From Pseudaeromonas aegiceratis (GTDB lineage: Bacteria > Pseudomonadota > Gammaproteobacteria > Enterobacterales > Aeromonadaceae): a DNA stretch of 64,000 nucleotides. The stretch covers positions 620,001 to 684,000 of the forward strand of contig NZ_CP158016.1 of the NCBI RefSeq assembly GCF_046254905.1. Reading direction: 5' to 3'. The position numbers and the translations under genes were made by a program. The notes beneath the pieces were generated by a model that made no database searches, was not told where the DNA came from, and saw nothing but the letters and a program-made list of their open reading frames with translations. Positions 9,139 through 17,802 of this stretch are shown here, piece after piece (the stretch's first letter is position 1; every line of letters begins with the position of its first letter).

Positions 9139-9485
9139 CCTGTGTCCTTCAGGTATGTCGGAATTCGCAGTGTTATAGCACTACACAAAAGGCGGGCGAA
9201 GCAAACGAAGGCATGGGCGCCCGGAAACCGGATTTGTATCACGCTTCCCCTGGGCTGACCACAGATATTCCAAGTTTTCTCAGTTTTCGTGCCGGTTTAG
9301 CGGGGGGTTTATCTCAAAATTCTCTCTGAATGACACCCTGAGTCTCAAGCCGGACCGCTCCGCCGTCAGGCCCGTCAGGCTGGGGACTGGCTCCGTTACG
9401 GCCGTGCACGGGCGTGTTAGCAAAAAGTTACATTTGGCCGTTACGAGGGGTCTTCGTTACCGGTCGAGTGATTTTCACACTTTTT
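9139..9485. other. gene-free stretch upstream of mepM
   Basis: 347 bases with no convincing reading frame. It must hold the mepM promoter, since mepM is read leftward from 9138. A perfect 9-base tandem repeat (CCGTCAGGC twice, 9363-9380) is visible. No terminator for the UDG gene with a clear T-run was seen. No RNA gene was recognised. Confidence 0.6.
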
Positions 9486-10076
9486 TCACAAGGGTGTCGT
9501 CTGGGTCAGCTCGGTCAGCCGTTGCCGCAGGCGCGGCACGATTTGCTGCTCGAACATTGGGTTGCGTTTGAGCCAGAGCTGGTTGCGGGGCGAGGGATGG
9601 GGCAGGGGCCAGAAGCGGGGGCCGTAGCGCTCCGGCTGCAGCACCCGCTGGGTGAGGCTCTGGCGGTCGCCCAGATAGTAACGCTGGGCGTATTGGCCCA
9701 CCAGCAGGATGAGCGACAGATCGGGCAGGTGAGCGAGCACTGACTCATGCCACAGGGGCGCACACTCGGGGCGCGGCGGATTATCTCCCTGCCGACCTCG
9801 CCCCGGGTAGCACAGCCCCATGGGCATGATGGCCACCCGGGTTTCGTCGTAGAACTGCTCCGGGGTCATTTGCAGCCATTGCCGCAGACGGGCTCCCGAG
9901 GCATCGTCCCAGGGGATGCCGCTGGCATGCACCCGGGTGCCCGGCGCCTGGCCGATGATCAGCAGGCGCGCGCTGGTCGTGCCGCGGATCACGGGGCGGG
10001 GTCCCAGGGGCAGGTGCGCGGCACAGTGCCGGCAGGCGCGAATGCGGGCCAGCAGCTGCTCCAGCGTCTGTGTCAT
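9486..10076 (-). CDS. uracil-DNA glycosylase family protein
   Basis: A 196-residue member of the UDG superfamily. Motif A-like GQAPGTRVH and motif B-like PLPHPSPRN are present. Four cysteines (C15 and C18 as CRHC; C89 and C105) are spaced like the 4Fe-4S ligands of family 4/5 UDGs, so an iron-sulfur cluster is plausible. The residue after the PG of motif A and the insert HASGIPWDDASG differ from textbook family 4, so substrate range is uncertain: uracil removal from DNA is the family function, not something shown here. It starts two bases after the stop of the upstream dehydrogenase gene, so the two are co-transcribed. Confidence 0.8.
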   Translation of the reverse strand: MTQTLEQLLARIRACRHCAAHLPLGPRPVIRGTTSARLLIIGQAPGTRVHASGIPWDDASGARLRQWLQMTPEQFYDETRVAIMPMGLCYPGRGRQGDNPPRPECAPLWHESVLAHLPDLSLILLVGQYAQRYYLGDRQSLTQRVLQPERYGPRFWPLPHPSPRNQLWLKRNPMFEQQIVPRLRQRLTELTQTTPL

Positions 10077-10078
10077 GC

Positions 10079-11023
10079 TCAGTAGCCGCGGCGAAAGTCC
10101 ACCTGGTATTCAAGCGGGGCCTGGGCCCGCCACAGGCGGTAGTTGCGGGCGAAGATGCGGGTTACCTGATCCGGCAGGCTCCAGGCGGCGTTGTGGGGCG
10201 TGATGATCAAATTGGGCTGGTGCCACAGGGGCGACTTGGCCGGCAGGGGCTCCTCCTCGAACACATCCACCACGGCGGCTCCCAGAAGGCCCTGGCGCAG
10301 GGCGCTGATCAGCACGTCGCTGGCGATGAGATCACCGCGCCCCACGTTGAACAGGATGGCGCCCCGCTTGCAGTGGCTCAGCAGCTCCGGGGTCAGCAGA
10401 TGACGGGTCTGGGGGGTGGAGGGCAGCACGCTGACGATCACATCGCTCTTGGCCAGCAGGCGGGGCAGGGCGCTGGGCTGATAGGTGGCGGCGAAACCGG
10501 CCACCTCCCGGCCGGAGCGGTTGACGCCCTTGACCTGCATGCCGAAGTGCTGGGCGGTACGGGCCAGGTGCTGGCCTATGCTGCCGGTGCCCAGGATCAG
10601 CATCTGCCGGCCCGCCAGCCCCTGATAGGGCGCCGCCTGCCATTGGCCCTGCTTTTGTTGTTCCCGGTACAGGGGTAGATGCCGGGTCAGGCTCAGCAGG
10701 TGAGCGAACACATACTCACTCATCAGCGGGCCGAAGATCTCGCGGATGTTGGTCAGCAGATAGTCCTGCCGCAGCCCGGGTTGCAGCAGGGCATCCACCC
10801 CGGCATAGGTGGATTGGGCCCACTGCAGCCGTTTGGCCTCCTTCAGCCAGGGGGCCAGGGTGGCCGGCTCCCCCAACAGCACCTGGGCCTGGGCCACCAG
10901 CTCGGCGGTGGGCGCCTCCCCGGGACGGCCCAACAGAGCTAGGCCGGGCATGGCTTCCTTCTGCAGCAGGCGGCGGTAGTGGGCTTCGTCACGGCTGAGG
11001 ATCAGCAGGCGGGTATCTGACAT
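10079..11023 (-). CDS. D-2-hydroxyacid dehydrogenase (GhrA-like)
   Basis: A 314-residue NAD(P)H-dependent dehydrogenase. The Rossmann motif GTGSIGQHLA lies near residue 146. The catalytic Arg (VGRGDLI), Glu (FEEEPLP) and His (TPHNAAW) of the D-2-hydroxyacid family are all present and in order. The N-terminal half is divergent, as in the GhrA/YcdW group of glyoxylate/hydroxypyruvate reductases. The exact substrate is not evident. It is the first gene of a two-gene minus-strand operon with the uracil-DNA glycosylase gene, an unexplained partnership, and is divergent from yjaG. Confidence 0.85.
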   Translation of the reverse strand: MSDTRLLILSRDEAHYRRLLQKEAMPGLALLGRPGEAPTAELVAQAQVLLGEPATLAPWLKEAKRLQWAQSTYAGVDALLQPGLRQDYLLTNIREIFGPLMSEYVFAHLLSLTRHLPLYREQQKQGQWQAAPYQGLAGRQMLILGTGSIGQHLARTAQHFGMQVKGVNRSGREVAGFAATYQPSALPRLLAKSDVIVSVLPSTPQTRHLLTPELLSHCKRGAILFNVGRGDLIASDVLISALRQGLLGAAVVDVFEEEPLPAKSPLWHQPNLIITPHNAAWSLPDQVTRIFARNYRLWRAQAPLEYQVDFRRGY

Positions 11024-11149
11024 GGGAACTCCTTATCAACGGCATGTTCAACATGGTACGTCAGGAGAGCGGCTCGGGTCATCGGGCCAGTCGTTTCCTC
11101 CCTTGGGGCCAATGGACTACAATAGGACCCTTACTTGAAGGAGTGCGGC

Positions 11150-11728
11150 GTGTTTGGCGAAAAATTCTACAAGCGGCTGGACAAGTTCCAGCCCTGGCAG
11201 CAGACCCTGTTTGCCTTGGCCCTGGCCGAGCGCATGTATCCCAATTATGTGCTGTATGCCGAAACCAGTGGCAAGGGGGACGGCCAGGCGTTCCGGGCGG
11301 CCCTGGATGCCCTCTGGCAATACCTGACCCAGAAAAGCTCCCGGGTCGATCTGGGGGCCATCCTGGAGCAGTTCGAGGAGCAGGTGCCGGATCCCCGCCT
11401 GGAGGATCACTACGGTGCCTACCCGGCGCTGGATGCCTGTGTGGCCCTGGGGGCCGCCTACAACTCGGTGATCTGCCGCATCGGCGAAGAGGCCCAGGAG
11501 GCCAGCCATGCCTCCGTGGGCTCGGTGGCCGGCTTCATCGAACTGATGGAGGAGCAGGAGCTTGAAGAGGAAGCCCTCTACGCCCATCCCCTGATGGAGG
11601 CGGAGCTGGAGTTCCAGGTCGAGCTGCTCAACCGGGTGGGTAACCCGCGGGATGCCGAGCAGATCCTGGTCCTCAAGGAGTGGGCCGGCCAGGGGGGCGT
11701 CTCCAACCTGGGCATCAGCCTGGAGTGA
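11150..11728 (+). CDS. yjaG: YjaG family protein (DUF416)
   Basis: A 192-residue cytoplasmic protein of unknown function resembling E. coli YjaG, including the ERMYPNY, GDGQ and YPALDACVALG stretches and the ending SNLGI. The open frame can begin at a TTG at 11135, but the GTG at 11150 has an AAGGAG ribosome site six bases upstream and begins at the family's natural N-terminus (FGEKFYKRLDKFQPWQQ), so GTG is preferred. In enterics yjaG directly precedes hupA; here they are separated by about 5.7 kb of minus-strand genes. Confidence 0.88.
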   Translation: MFGEKFYKRLDKFQPWQQTLFALALAERMYPNYVLYAETSGKGDGQAFRAALDALWQYLTQKSSRVDLGAILEQFEEQVPDPRLEDHYGAYPALDACVALGAAYNSVICRIGEEAQEASHASVGSVAGFIELMEEQELEEEALYAHPLMEAELEFQVELLNRVGNPRDAEQILVLKEWAGQGGVSNLGISLE

Positions 11729-11759
11729 GTGCCCGCTAGCTGACCTGAGCCAGCAACAC

Positions 11760-11784
11760 AAAGGCCACCTTCCGGTGGCCTTTT
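11760..11784. terminator. bidirectional terminator between yjaG and RND permease gene
   Basis: Perfect stem AAAGGCCACC / GGTGGCCTTT with a four-base loop and T-run on the plus strand; A-run on the other side gives a T-run on the minus strand for the convergent efflux operon. Confidence 0.85.
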
Positions 11785-11796
11785 GCGTTATGGGCG

Positions 11797-14700
11797 TCAC
11801 TCCGTGGCGGGTTCTGTGGGCGGCTGACTGGCCTCCTTGCGCCGCAGGTAGAGGAAGTAGAGCACAGGGATCACCACCAGGGTCAGCAGGGTGGAGATCA
11901 GGATGCCGAACAGCAAACTGATGGCCAGGCCGTTGAAGATGGGGTCGTCCAGGATGAAGAGGGCGCCGATCATGGCCGCCAGGGCGGTGAGTATGATGGG
12001 CTTGGCCCGCACCGCGCCGCTCTTCACCACCGCCTCGTCCAAGGGCAGGCCCTGGGCGTGCAGGTGGTTGGCGTAATCCACCAGCAGGATGGAGTTGCGC
12101 ACTATGATGCCGGCCAGGGCGATCATGCCGATCATGGAGGTGGCGGTGAACTGGGCACCCAGCAGGGCATGACCCGGCAGCACCCCTATGATGGTCAGGG
12201 GGATGGGCGCCATGATGATGAGGGGCACTAGGTAGGAGTTGAACTGGGCCACCACCAGCAGGTAGATGAGCAGTATCCCCACCCCGTAGGCGATGCTCAT
12301 GTCCCGGAAGGTCTCGTAGGTGATCTTCCACTCGCCGTCCCAGTGCAGGGCCACCCCATCCACCCCCTTGGGCGAGCCCACCAGGCTCTGTGGCCATTCT
12401 GGGTGTTGCTTTCGCAGCTGGCTGGCGATCTCCGCCATGCCATAGAGGGGGCTGTCCAACGGGCCGGCCATGTCGGCGGTCACCATGATCATGGGCTGCA
12501 TGTTCTTGTGCACCAGGGTGTGGGGCTGGTTGCCCTGGCTCAGGGTCACCAGTTCCCCCAAGGGCACCGGCTGGCCGCTGGCGCTGGGCAGGGTGAGGGC
12601 CAGCACCCCCTGCAGATCCACCCGGTCACCGGCCGGCAGCCGCAGGCGAATGGGCACAGGGTATTTCTGCCCGGCGCGGTGCAGGTAGGCGGCATCCTCA
12701 CCGGCCAGGGCGCCGGCAAGGGTCTGCACCATGGCCTGCTGGCTGATGCCAAGGCGGGCGGCCTTGGCCCGGTCGATATGCAGCTGCCACTGGGGTTGCG
12801 GCACCGGCAGGGCGCGGCCTATGTCCACCACATCCTGGCTGGCGGCAAAGATCTGCTCGATCTGGCTGGCGGCCTGCTCCCGCAGGGCCTGGGTCGGGCC
12901 ATACACCTCCAGCAAGATGGGGGACCAGACCGGCGGCCCGGGGGGGATCTCCACCACCTGCAGCCGGGCGTTGTGCGCCTGGGCGAGGGCCTGCAGCTTG
13001 GGGCGTACCGCCAGGGCGATCTCATGGCTGCTTCTGTCCCTGTGATGCTTGTCCAGCAGGTTGACCTGCAGATCCCCCAGGTTGGCGTCCTGGCGCAGGA
13101 AGTAGTGGCGCACCAGACCATTGAAGTTCATGGGGGCCGAGGTGCCGGCGTAGAGCTGCACGTCCGTGACCTCCGGCTCCTGGCTCACCTCGTCCGCCAG
13201 CTGGGCCAGCAGCGCCTGGGTCTGCTCCACCGGGCTGCCTTCGGGCAGCTCCACCATCACCTGGAATTCCGACTTGTTGTCGAACGGCAGCATCTTGAGC
13301 ACCACCCATTCCAGCGCCGGCAGGGCCAGGGAGGCGGCCAGCAGCAGTATCACCCCCAGCCCCAGCCAGCGGCGGGCGCGGGGGGCCTTGGGTCCCTGCA
13401 CGAAGCGGCCCAGAACCTGGTGCATCAGGGGGCTGCCGTCCGGGTTGTGGGGCGGCGGGGCGTGGCGCCCCAGCAGGTGCAGGGCCAGGTAGGGGGTGAC
13501 GATGAAGGCCACCCCCAGGGAGAGCAACATGCCGGTGCTGGCATTGATGGGGATGGGGCTCATGTAGGGGCCCATCAGGCCGCTGACGAAGGCCATGGGC
13601 AGCAGGGCCGCGATCACCGTCAGGGTGGCCAGTATGGTGGGGTGGCCCACCTCGTCCACCGCCAGGGGGATGGCCTGGGTCAGGGGGCGCGGGCCCCCCA
13701 GGTGGCGGTGGATGCTCTCCACCACGACTATGGCGTCATCTACCAGGATGCCGATGGAGAAGATCAGGGCGAACAGCGAGATGCGGTTGAGGGTGAAACC
13801 CCACACCCAGGAGGCGAACAGGGTCAGGGCCAGGGTCAGCAGGATGGCGCTGCCCACCACCAGGGCCTCCCGCCAGCCCATGCTGAGCCACACCAGCAGC
13901 ACCACGGCCAGGGTGGCGAAGATCAGCTTGCCGATCAGCTTGTTGGCCTTGTCGTTGGCGGTCTTGCCGTAGTCCCGGGTCAGGCTGACCTGCACCTGGG
14001 CGGGGATCAGCTGATTGCGCAGGGTGGCCACCCGCGCTTGAATGGCGGCGGAGAGATCCACCGCATTGACGCCGGGTTGCTTGGCGATGGACAGGGTCAC
14101 CGCCGGGTAGAGGGCGCCGTCCTTGCTCATCCAGACGTTGGCGCCCGGTTCATCGGCCTGCAGGGTCACCTGGGCGATATCCCCCAGGTAGACGGGGGCC
14201 TGATCCCGCACCGCCACTACCAGCTGGCGCACCTCGTCCAACGAGTGGAGGAAGTCCCCCACCTGCACCTTGATCTGCCGGTTGTCCTGGGTCAAGTCCA
14301 GCGGCGTGCTGGCGCGGTTGGCCGCGCCCAGGGTGGCGGAGACCTGGGGCCAGCTCACCCCGTAGGCCGCCATGGCCTGGGGATCCAGCTGCACCTGTAC
14401 CGTCAGGGCGTGACGGCCCATGGTCTTGATGTCCTTGGTGCCGGGCAGGCGCTTGAGCTCCGTCTCCAGGCCGTGGGCCACGGCGGTGAGATCCTGGGCC
14501 GTGAGGTGAGCGTCCTGACTCCACAGGGTCAAGCCGAGAATGGGCACGTCATCTATGCTGCGGGGTTTGACCAGGGGTTGGCCGACCCCCAGCCCCTGGG
14601 GCAGCCAGTCCTGGTGACTCATCAGCTGGTTATACAGCTCCACCAGGGCCTGCTGGCGCGGGGTGCCCACCTTGAACACCACTATGAGCACGGCACCGCC

Positions 14701-15000
14701 GGGCTGGGAGAAGGAATAGAGGGTGTCCAGATCCTTGAGTTCGGAGATCACCTGCTCCGCCGGCAGGGTCACCAGATCCGCCACCTCCTGGGGGGAGGCG
14801 CCGGGGAAGGGGATGAAGACGTCGGCGAAGGTCACCTCGATCTGCGGCTCCTCCTCCTTGGGGGTGATGAGCACGGCGCCCAGGCCCAGCAGCAAGGCCA
14901 CCAGGCAGATGAGGGGCGTGAGGGGTGACTGGAGAAACTGGCGGGCCAGCCGGCCGGCGATCCCCAGGCTCGGCGCTGTGCCTTGCGGATCATGGGGCAT
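11797..15000 (-). CDS. RND efflux transporter permease (AcrB/HAE family)
   Basis: Inner-membrane proton-driven efflux pump of 1067 residues. It shows the duplicated RND layout: TM1 near residues 28-50, a large periplasmic loop, TM2-6 from about residue 355, a second periplasmic loop, and TM8-12 at the C-terminus. The proton-relay Asp pair in TM4 is present (FSIGILVDDAIVVVESIHRH). The N-terminal TPKEEEPQI motif is common to a subgroup of HAE-type pumps whose substrates are often unknown. The start overlaps the end of the adaptor gene by 11 bases (translational coupling). No outer-membrane TolC-type gene is in the operon, so a TolC encoded elsewhere is presumably used. Confidence 0.93.
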   Translation of the reverse strand: MPHDPQGTAPSLGIAGRLARQFLQSPLTPLICLVALLLGLGAVLITPKEEEPQIEVTFADVFIPFPGASPQEVADLVTLPAEQVISELKDLDTLYSFSQPGGAVLIVVFKVGTPRQQALVELYNQLMSHQDWLPQGLGVGQPLVKPRSIDDVPILGLTLWSQDAHLTAQDLTAVAHGLETELKRLPGTKDIKTMGRHALTVQVQLDPQAMAAYGVSWPQVSATLGAANRASTPLDLTQDNRQIKVQVGDFLHSLDEVRQLVVAVRDQAPVYLGDIAQVTLQADEPGANVWMSKDGALYPAVTLSIAKQPGVNAVDLSAAIQARVATLRNQLIPAQVQVSLTRDYGKTANDKANKLIGKLIFATLAVVLLVWLSMGWREALVVGSAILLTLALTLFASWVWGFTLNRISLFALIFSIGILVDDAIVVVESIHRHLGGPRPLTQAIPLAVDEVGHPTILATLTVIAALLPMAFVSGLMGPYMSPIPINASTGMLLSLGVAFIVTPYLALHLLGRHAPPPHNPDGSPLMHQVLGRFVQGPKAPRARRWLGLGVILLLAASLALPALEWVVLKMLPFDNKSEFQVMVELPEGSPVEQTQALLAQLADEVSQEPEVTDVQLYAGTSAPMNFNGLVRHYFLRQDANLGDLQVNLLDKHHRDRSSHEIALAVRPKLQALAQAHNARLQVVEIPPGPPVWSPILLEVYGPTQALREQAASQIEQIFAASQDVVDIGRALPVPQPQWQLHIDRAKAARLGISQQAMVQTLAGALAGEDAAYLHRAGQKYPVPIRLRLPAGDRVDLQGVLALTLPSASGQPVPLGELVTLSQGNQPHTLVHKNMQPMIMVTADMAGPLDSPLYGMAEIASQLRKQHPEWPQSLVGSPKGVDGVALHWDGEWKITYETFRDMSIAYGVGILLIYLLVVAQFNSYLVPLIIMAPIPLTIIGVLPGHALLGAQFTATSMIGMIALAGIIVRNSILLVDYANHLHAQGLPLDEAVVKSGAVRAKPIILTALAAMIGALFILDDPIFNGLAISLLFGILISTLLTLVVIPVLYFLYLRRKEASQPPTEPATE

Positions 15001-16039
15001 AGTGGCCTCCTTGGGCGCTCACCTGGGCCCAGGCATCCTGCAGCACTGTCTCTCCGGCGCTGAGGCCGGCGAGTATCTCCACTTCGCCCTCCCGACTATC
15101 GCCCAGTTTGACCTGGCGCAGCTGGGGGCCCTTGGGGGTCATCACATACACGGCGGTCAACTCCGACTGCTGCAAGATGGCGCTCTGGGGCAGGCGCAGG
15201 GCCTGGCGCTGGCCCAACGGCAGCCCCAGCTTCACCCACTCTCCGGGCAGCCAGTGCATACCGTCTTGCGCCGGCAAGGGCAGGCGCAGGCGGAAGCTGT
15301 GGCTGGCGGGATCGGCATAGCGGTAGATCTGATAGTCGGTGAGGGCCAGGGTCTCACCATCGGCCAGCCGCAGGCTGAAGCCCTGTTGGGTCTGCAACTG
15401 GCCCTGCAGGCGCTGGGGCACGTCCGCCACCACCCGCATGTGGGTCAGGGCGAAGCCCGACAGCAGGGGCTGGCCCGGGGTGACGGTCTCGCCCACCGAC
15501 ACATGGCGGGCGGAGACCACCCCGGCGTAAGGGGCCAGCACCCGGGTGTAGCCCACCGCCTCCTTGGCCTGGACCACGGCGGCCTTGGCCTGGTTGACGT
15601 TGCCGCGGGCTGCCTGGGCGGCGGCCTTGGCGCTGTCATACTCCCGGCGGGAGACGGTGCCCTTGGCCAGCAGGGCCTGCATGCGCACTAACTGATTGTC
15701 CGCCTCCAACTGCTGGGCCTGGGCGGCGGCCAGGGCCGCTTCGGCGCGGGACAGACCCGCCGCCTGTTCGGTACTGGTGATCTCCAGCAGCACCTCGCCG
15801 GCCTCCACCATGTCGTTGACGTCCACATTGAGGGCCGTGATGCGCCCCTGGGTCTGGGCGGCCACAGTGCCTTGATCCACGGGTTCCAGCTGACCATCTA
15901 CCCACCACCATCTGGCTTCGGTCTGGGGCCTCAGGGTCAGGGTGGCCGGGGTCTCGGCCGCCTGAATGGGTACCTGGCTGAGGGTCGCCAGCAGCAGCAG
16001 GCTGCCGGCTCGTAGCAGGGGAATAAACCGGGTTCGCAT
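14990..16039 (-). CDS. RND efflux periplasmic adaptor subunit
   Basis: A 349-residue membrane fusion protein that links an RND pump to an outer-membrane channel. It has an N-terminal Sec signal ending near the AAETPA stretch (residues 27-32), a biotinyl-lipoyl half motif (ITALNVDVNDMVEAGEVLLEI), a coiled-coil hairpin of Ala/Gln-rich helices (residues about 90-150), the second lipoyl half (VLAPYAGVVSARHVSVGETV) and beta-barrel and membrane-proximal domains. The ATG follows GAGGTGG. First gene of the two-gene efflux operon; a perfect palindrome lies just ahead of its ribosome site (16057-16072). Confidence 0.93.
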   Translation of the reverse strand: MRTRFIPLLRAGSLLLLATLSQVPIQAAETPATLTLRPQTEARWWWVDGQLEPVDQGTVAAQTQGRITALNVDVNDMVEAGEVLLEITSTEQAAGLSRAEAALAAAQAQQLEADNQLVRMQALLAKGTVSRREYDSAKAAAQAARGNVNQAKAAVVQAKEAVGYTRVLAPYAGVVSARHVSVGETVTPGQPLLSGFALTHMRVVADVPQRLQGQLQTQQGFSLRLADGETLALTDYQIYRYADPASHSFRLRLPLPAQDGMHWLPGEWVKLGLPLGQRQALRLPQSAILQQSELTAVYVMTPKGPQLRQVKLGDSREGEVEILAGLSAGETVLQDAWAQVSAQGGHYAP

Positions 16040-16056
16040 AGGGCCACCTCAGTTAA

Positions 16057-16072
16057 ATTAGATTAATCTAAT
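16057..16072. promoter_or_regulatory. perfect 16-bp palindrome, candidate operator of the RND efflux operon
   Basis: ATTAGATTAATCTAAT reads identically on both strands and lies 18 bases upstream of the adaptor ATG, in the short gap after the CNNM gene, where the efflux promoter must be. The size and position suit a TetR-like or similar dimeric repressor, but no regulator gene is adjacent. Confidence 0.6.
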
Positions 16073-16106
16073 GTATTGCGAATGTGGGTTGAACACAAGG
16101 CGTTAA

Positions 16107-17156
16107 CTAATCCGGGTGCAGGCTGATGCCATGCTCCTGGATCCGCTTGCGCCATAGCTGACGGGCCAGGACCTGCATGTCGTCGGCCATGTCATCCCGT
16201 TCGACTATCTCCAACCCTAACATGGTTTCGACTAGGTCCTCCATGGTCACCAGCCCCTGCACCTCACCGTATTCGTTCACCACCAGGGCTAGCGGCTCTC
16301 GTTGGGCCAACAGGGAGTCGAACAGGGAGGGGAGCGAGGCGGTGCAGGGCACCACAAACAGCGCCCGCAGCCAGTGGCGCAGGGGCAGGCGGTCGCCGCC
16401 CTTGGCCGCCGCCAGCAGCAGATCCTGCTGGTGCACGTAGCCTATGATGTTGTCCACCTCGCCCTCGAACAGCGGCAGGCGGGTGAAGGGCGGCGGGGTG
16501 GGCAGGCTCAGGTACTCCACCAGGGGCAGATCCGCCGACAGCCGGTAGAGCACGGTGCGGGGGGTCATGATGTGGCTGACCTTGAGTTCGGCAAAGTGCA
16601 GCAGGTGCTGGATGATGCGGCTCTCCTTGGCGGCCAGTTCGCCGGCCTGATGCCCCAGCTCCGCCATGGCGGCGATCTCCTCCCGGTAGTGGGCCCCATG
16701 CACCGGTCGGCCCAGCCGGTTGGCGAGTCGTTCCGCCAGCCAGATAAAGGGGAACAGCAGCCGGATGAGCCACAGCAGGGGCCGGCCTATGTAGGGGGCC
16801 CACTGGCGCCAGCGGGTGGCCCCCAGGGTCTTGGGGACGATCTCGGTCAGATAGAGGATCAGCAGGGTCAGCAGGGCGGAAGCCGGTGCCATCCAGATCT
16901 CGCCAAACAGCCTGGCCGACTCGGCACCCACCCCGGCGGCCCCCACCGTATGGGCGATGGTGTTGAGGGTGAGGATGGCGGCCAGGGGCCGATCGATCTG
17001 CTGTTTGAGCTGGTGCAGGCGGGCGGCGGCGGCCGGTTGACTGGCCCTGAGCTTGTGGACATAGCTGCCGGTCAGCGACAGCAGGATGGCCTCCAGCAGG
17101 GAGCAGATGAAGGAGACCCCCAACGCCAGTCCCAGGTAGCCCAACAACCAGCCCAT
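16107..17156 (-). CDS. CNNM/DUF21 transmembrane protein with CBS pair
   Basis: A 349-residue membrane protein. The N-terminal half is the CNNM (DUF21) domain with hydrophobic segments at roughly residues 1-25, 60-80, 90-110 and 125-145 and the family motif TEIVPKTLG. A linker (HIMTPRTVLYRL) leads into two CBS domains, the second ending in VVNEYGEVQGLVTMEDLVE. CNNM proteins are linked to Mg2+/Co2+ or other divalent ion transport. Unlike CorB/HlyC relatives of about 420-440 residues it lacks the C-terminal CorC_HlyC domain, ending about 30 residues after the second CBS. Upstream of and same strand as the efflux operon, but separated by a likely separate promoter. Confidence 0.88.
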   Translation of the reverse strand: MGWLLGYLGLALGVSFICSLLEAILLSLTGSYVHKLRASQPAAAARLHQLKQQIDRPLAAILTLNTIAHTVGAAGVGAESARLFGEIWMAPASALLTLLILYLTEIVPKTLGATRWRQWAPYIGRPLLWLIRLLFPFIWLAERLANRLGRPVHGAHYREEIAAMAELGHQAGELAAKESRIIQHLLHFAELKVSHIMTPRTVLYRLSADLPLVEYLSLPTPPPFTRLPLFEGEVDNIIGYVHQQDLLLAAAKGGDRLPLRHWLRALFVVPCTASLPSLFDSLLAQREPLALVVNEYGEVQGLVTMEDLVETMLGLEIVERDDMADDMQVLARQLWRKRIQEHGISLHPD

Positions 17157-17407
17157 GAGGCCACCTCCCGTGTCGAGTGACGCTCACCGAATAGACCTGT
17201 TAATGGTAGCGTTTTCTGCCTGGCTCCGACGGCCAAGCCAGGCGGCATGCGCCCTGGCGGGGAGATAAGTGTGATATTGACGGCAGATCTTGATGAAAAG
17301 CCCATCGCTTGGGCGCGCTTGGCGGAGAAAGCCTTTGCCAGCCCTGGCGATTTTGAATAGATTGAACCCGTTTTTCACATGCCCGCATAAGAATAAGGAC
17401 TCTCGCT

Positions 17408-17680
17408 ATGAACAAAACCGAGCTGGTTGACGCCATTGCCGCCAAGGCTGATATGAGCAAGGCCCAAGCCAAGGCCGCACTGGAAGTAATGCTCGATAGC
17501 ATCACTGCCACCCTCAAGGAAGGGGAGCAGGTGCAGCTGGTTGGCTTTGGCACCTTCAAGGTCAGCCATCGCGCCGCGCGCACCGGTCGCAACCCGCAAA
17601 CCGGTCAGGAAATCACCATTGCCGCCAGCAATGTGCCTTCCTTCGTTGCCGGCAAGGCACTGAAGGACGCCGTCAACTAA
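17408..17680 (+). CDS. hupA: DNA-binding protein HU-alpha
   Basis: A 90-residue HU nucleoid protein. The hallmark segments VGFGTFKV, RAARTGRNPQTG (the DNA-embracing arm) and the closing FVAGKALKDAVN are present. HU bends DNA and acts as a dimer. Placement downstream of the rsd-hemE-yjaG group and sequence support the HupA (alpha) form rather than HupB. A clear rho-independent terminator follows within 20 bases. Upstream 250 bases contain no other gene. Confidence 0.96.
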   Translation: MNKTELVDAIAAKADMSKAQAKAALEVMLDSITATLKEGEQVQLVGFGTFKVSHRAARTGRNPQTGQEITIAASNVPSFVAGKALKDAVN

Positions 17681-17699
17681 GACGTCTGCTTGGCCAGTG

Positions 17700-17725
17700 A
17701 AGCCCGCCATCCGGCGGGCTTTTTG
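17700..17725 (+). terminator. hupA terminator
   Basis: Stem AAGCCCGCC / GGCGGGCTT with a four-base loop followed by a run of Ts. Confidence 0.88.
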
Positions 17726-17802
17726 TTGCCCGCTTTTTTTGTGTGGCCAAAGGCGGCCCCTGCCCATGCTATGCTGCGCCTCTTTGCTGTAAGGAGATGC
17801 CC

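Noticed and set aside
9363..9380. Tandem CCGTCAGGC pair upstream of mepM
   Set aside because: Two copies of a 9-mer in GC-rich DNA; no further structure and no known regulator.
12343..14928. 861-codon plus-strand open frame opposite the RND permease gene
   Set aside because: Composition is dominated by Gln, His and Gly, typical of the antisense of GC-rich membrane protein codons; the minus-strand frame encodes a full RND pump.
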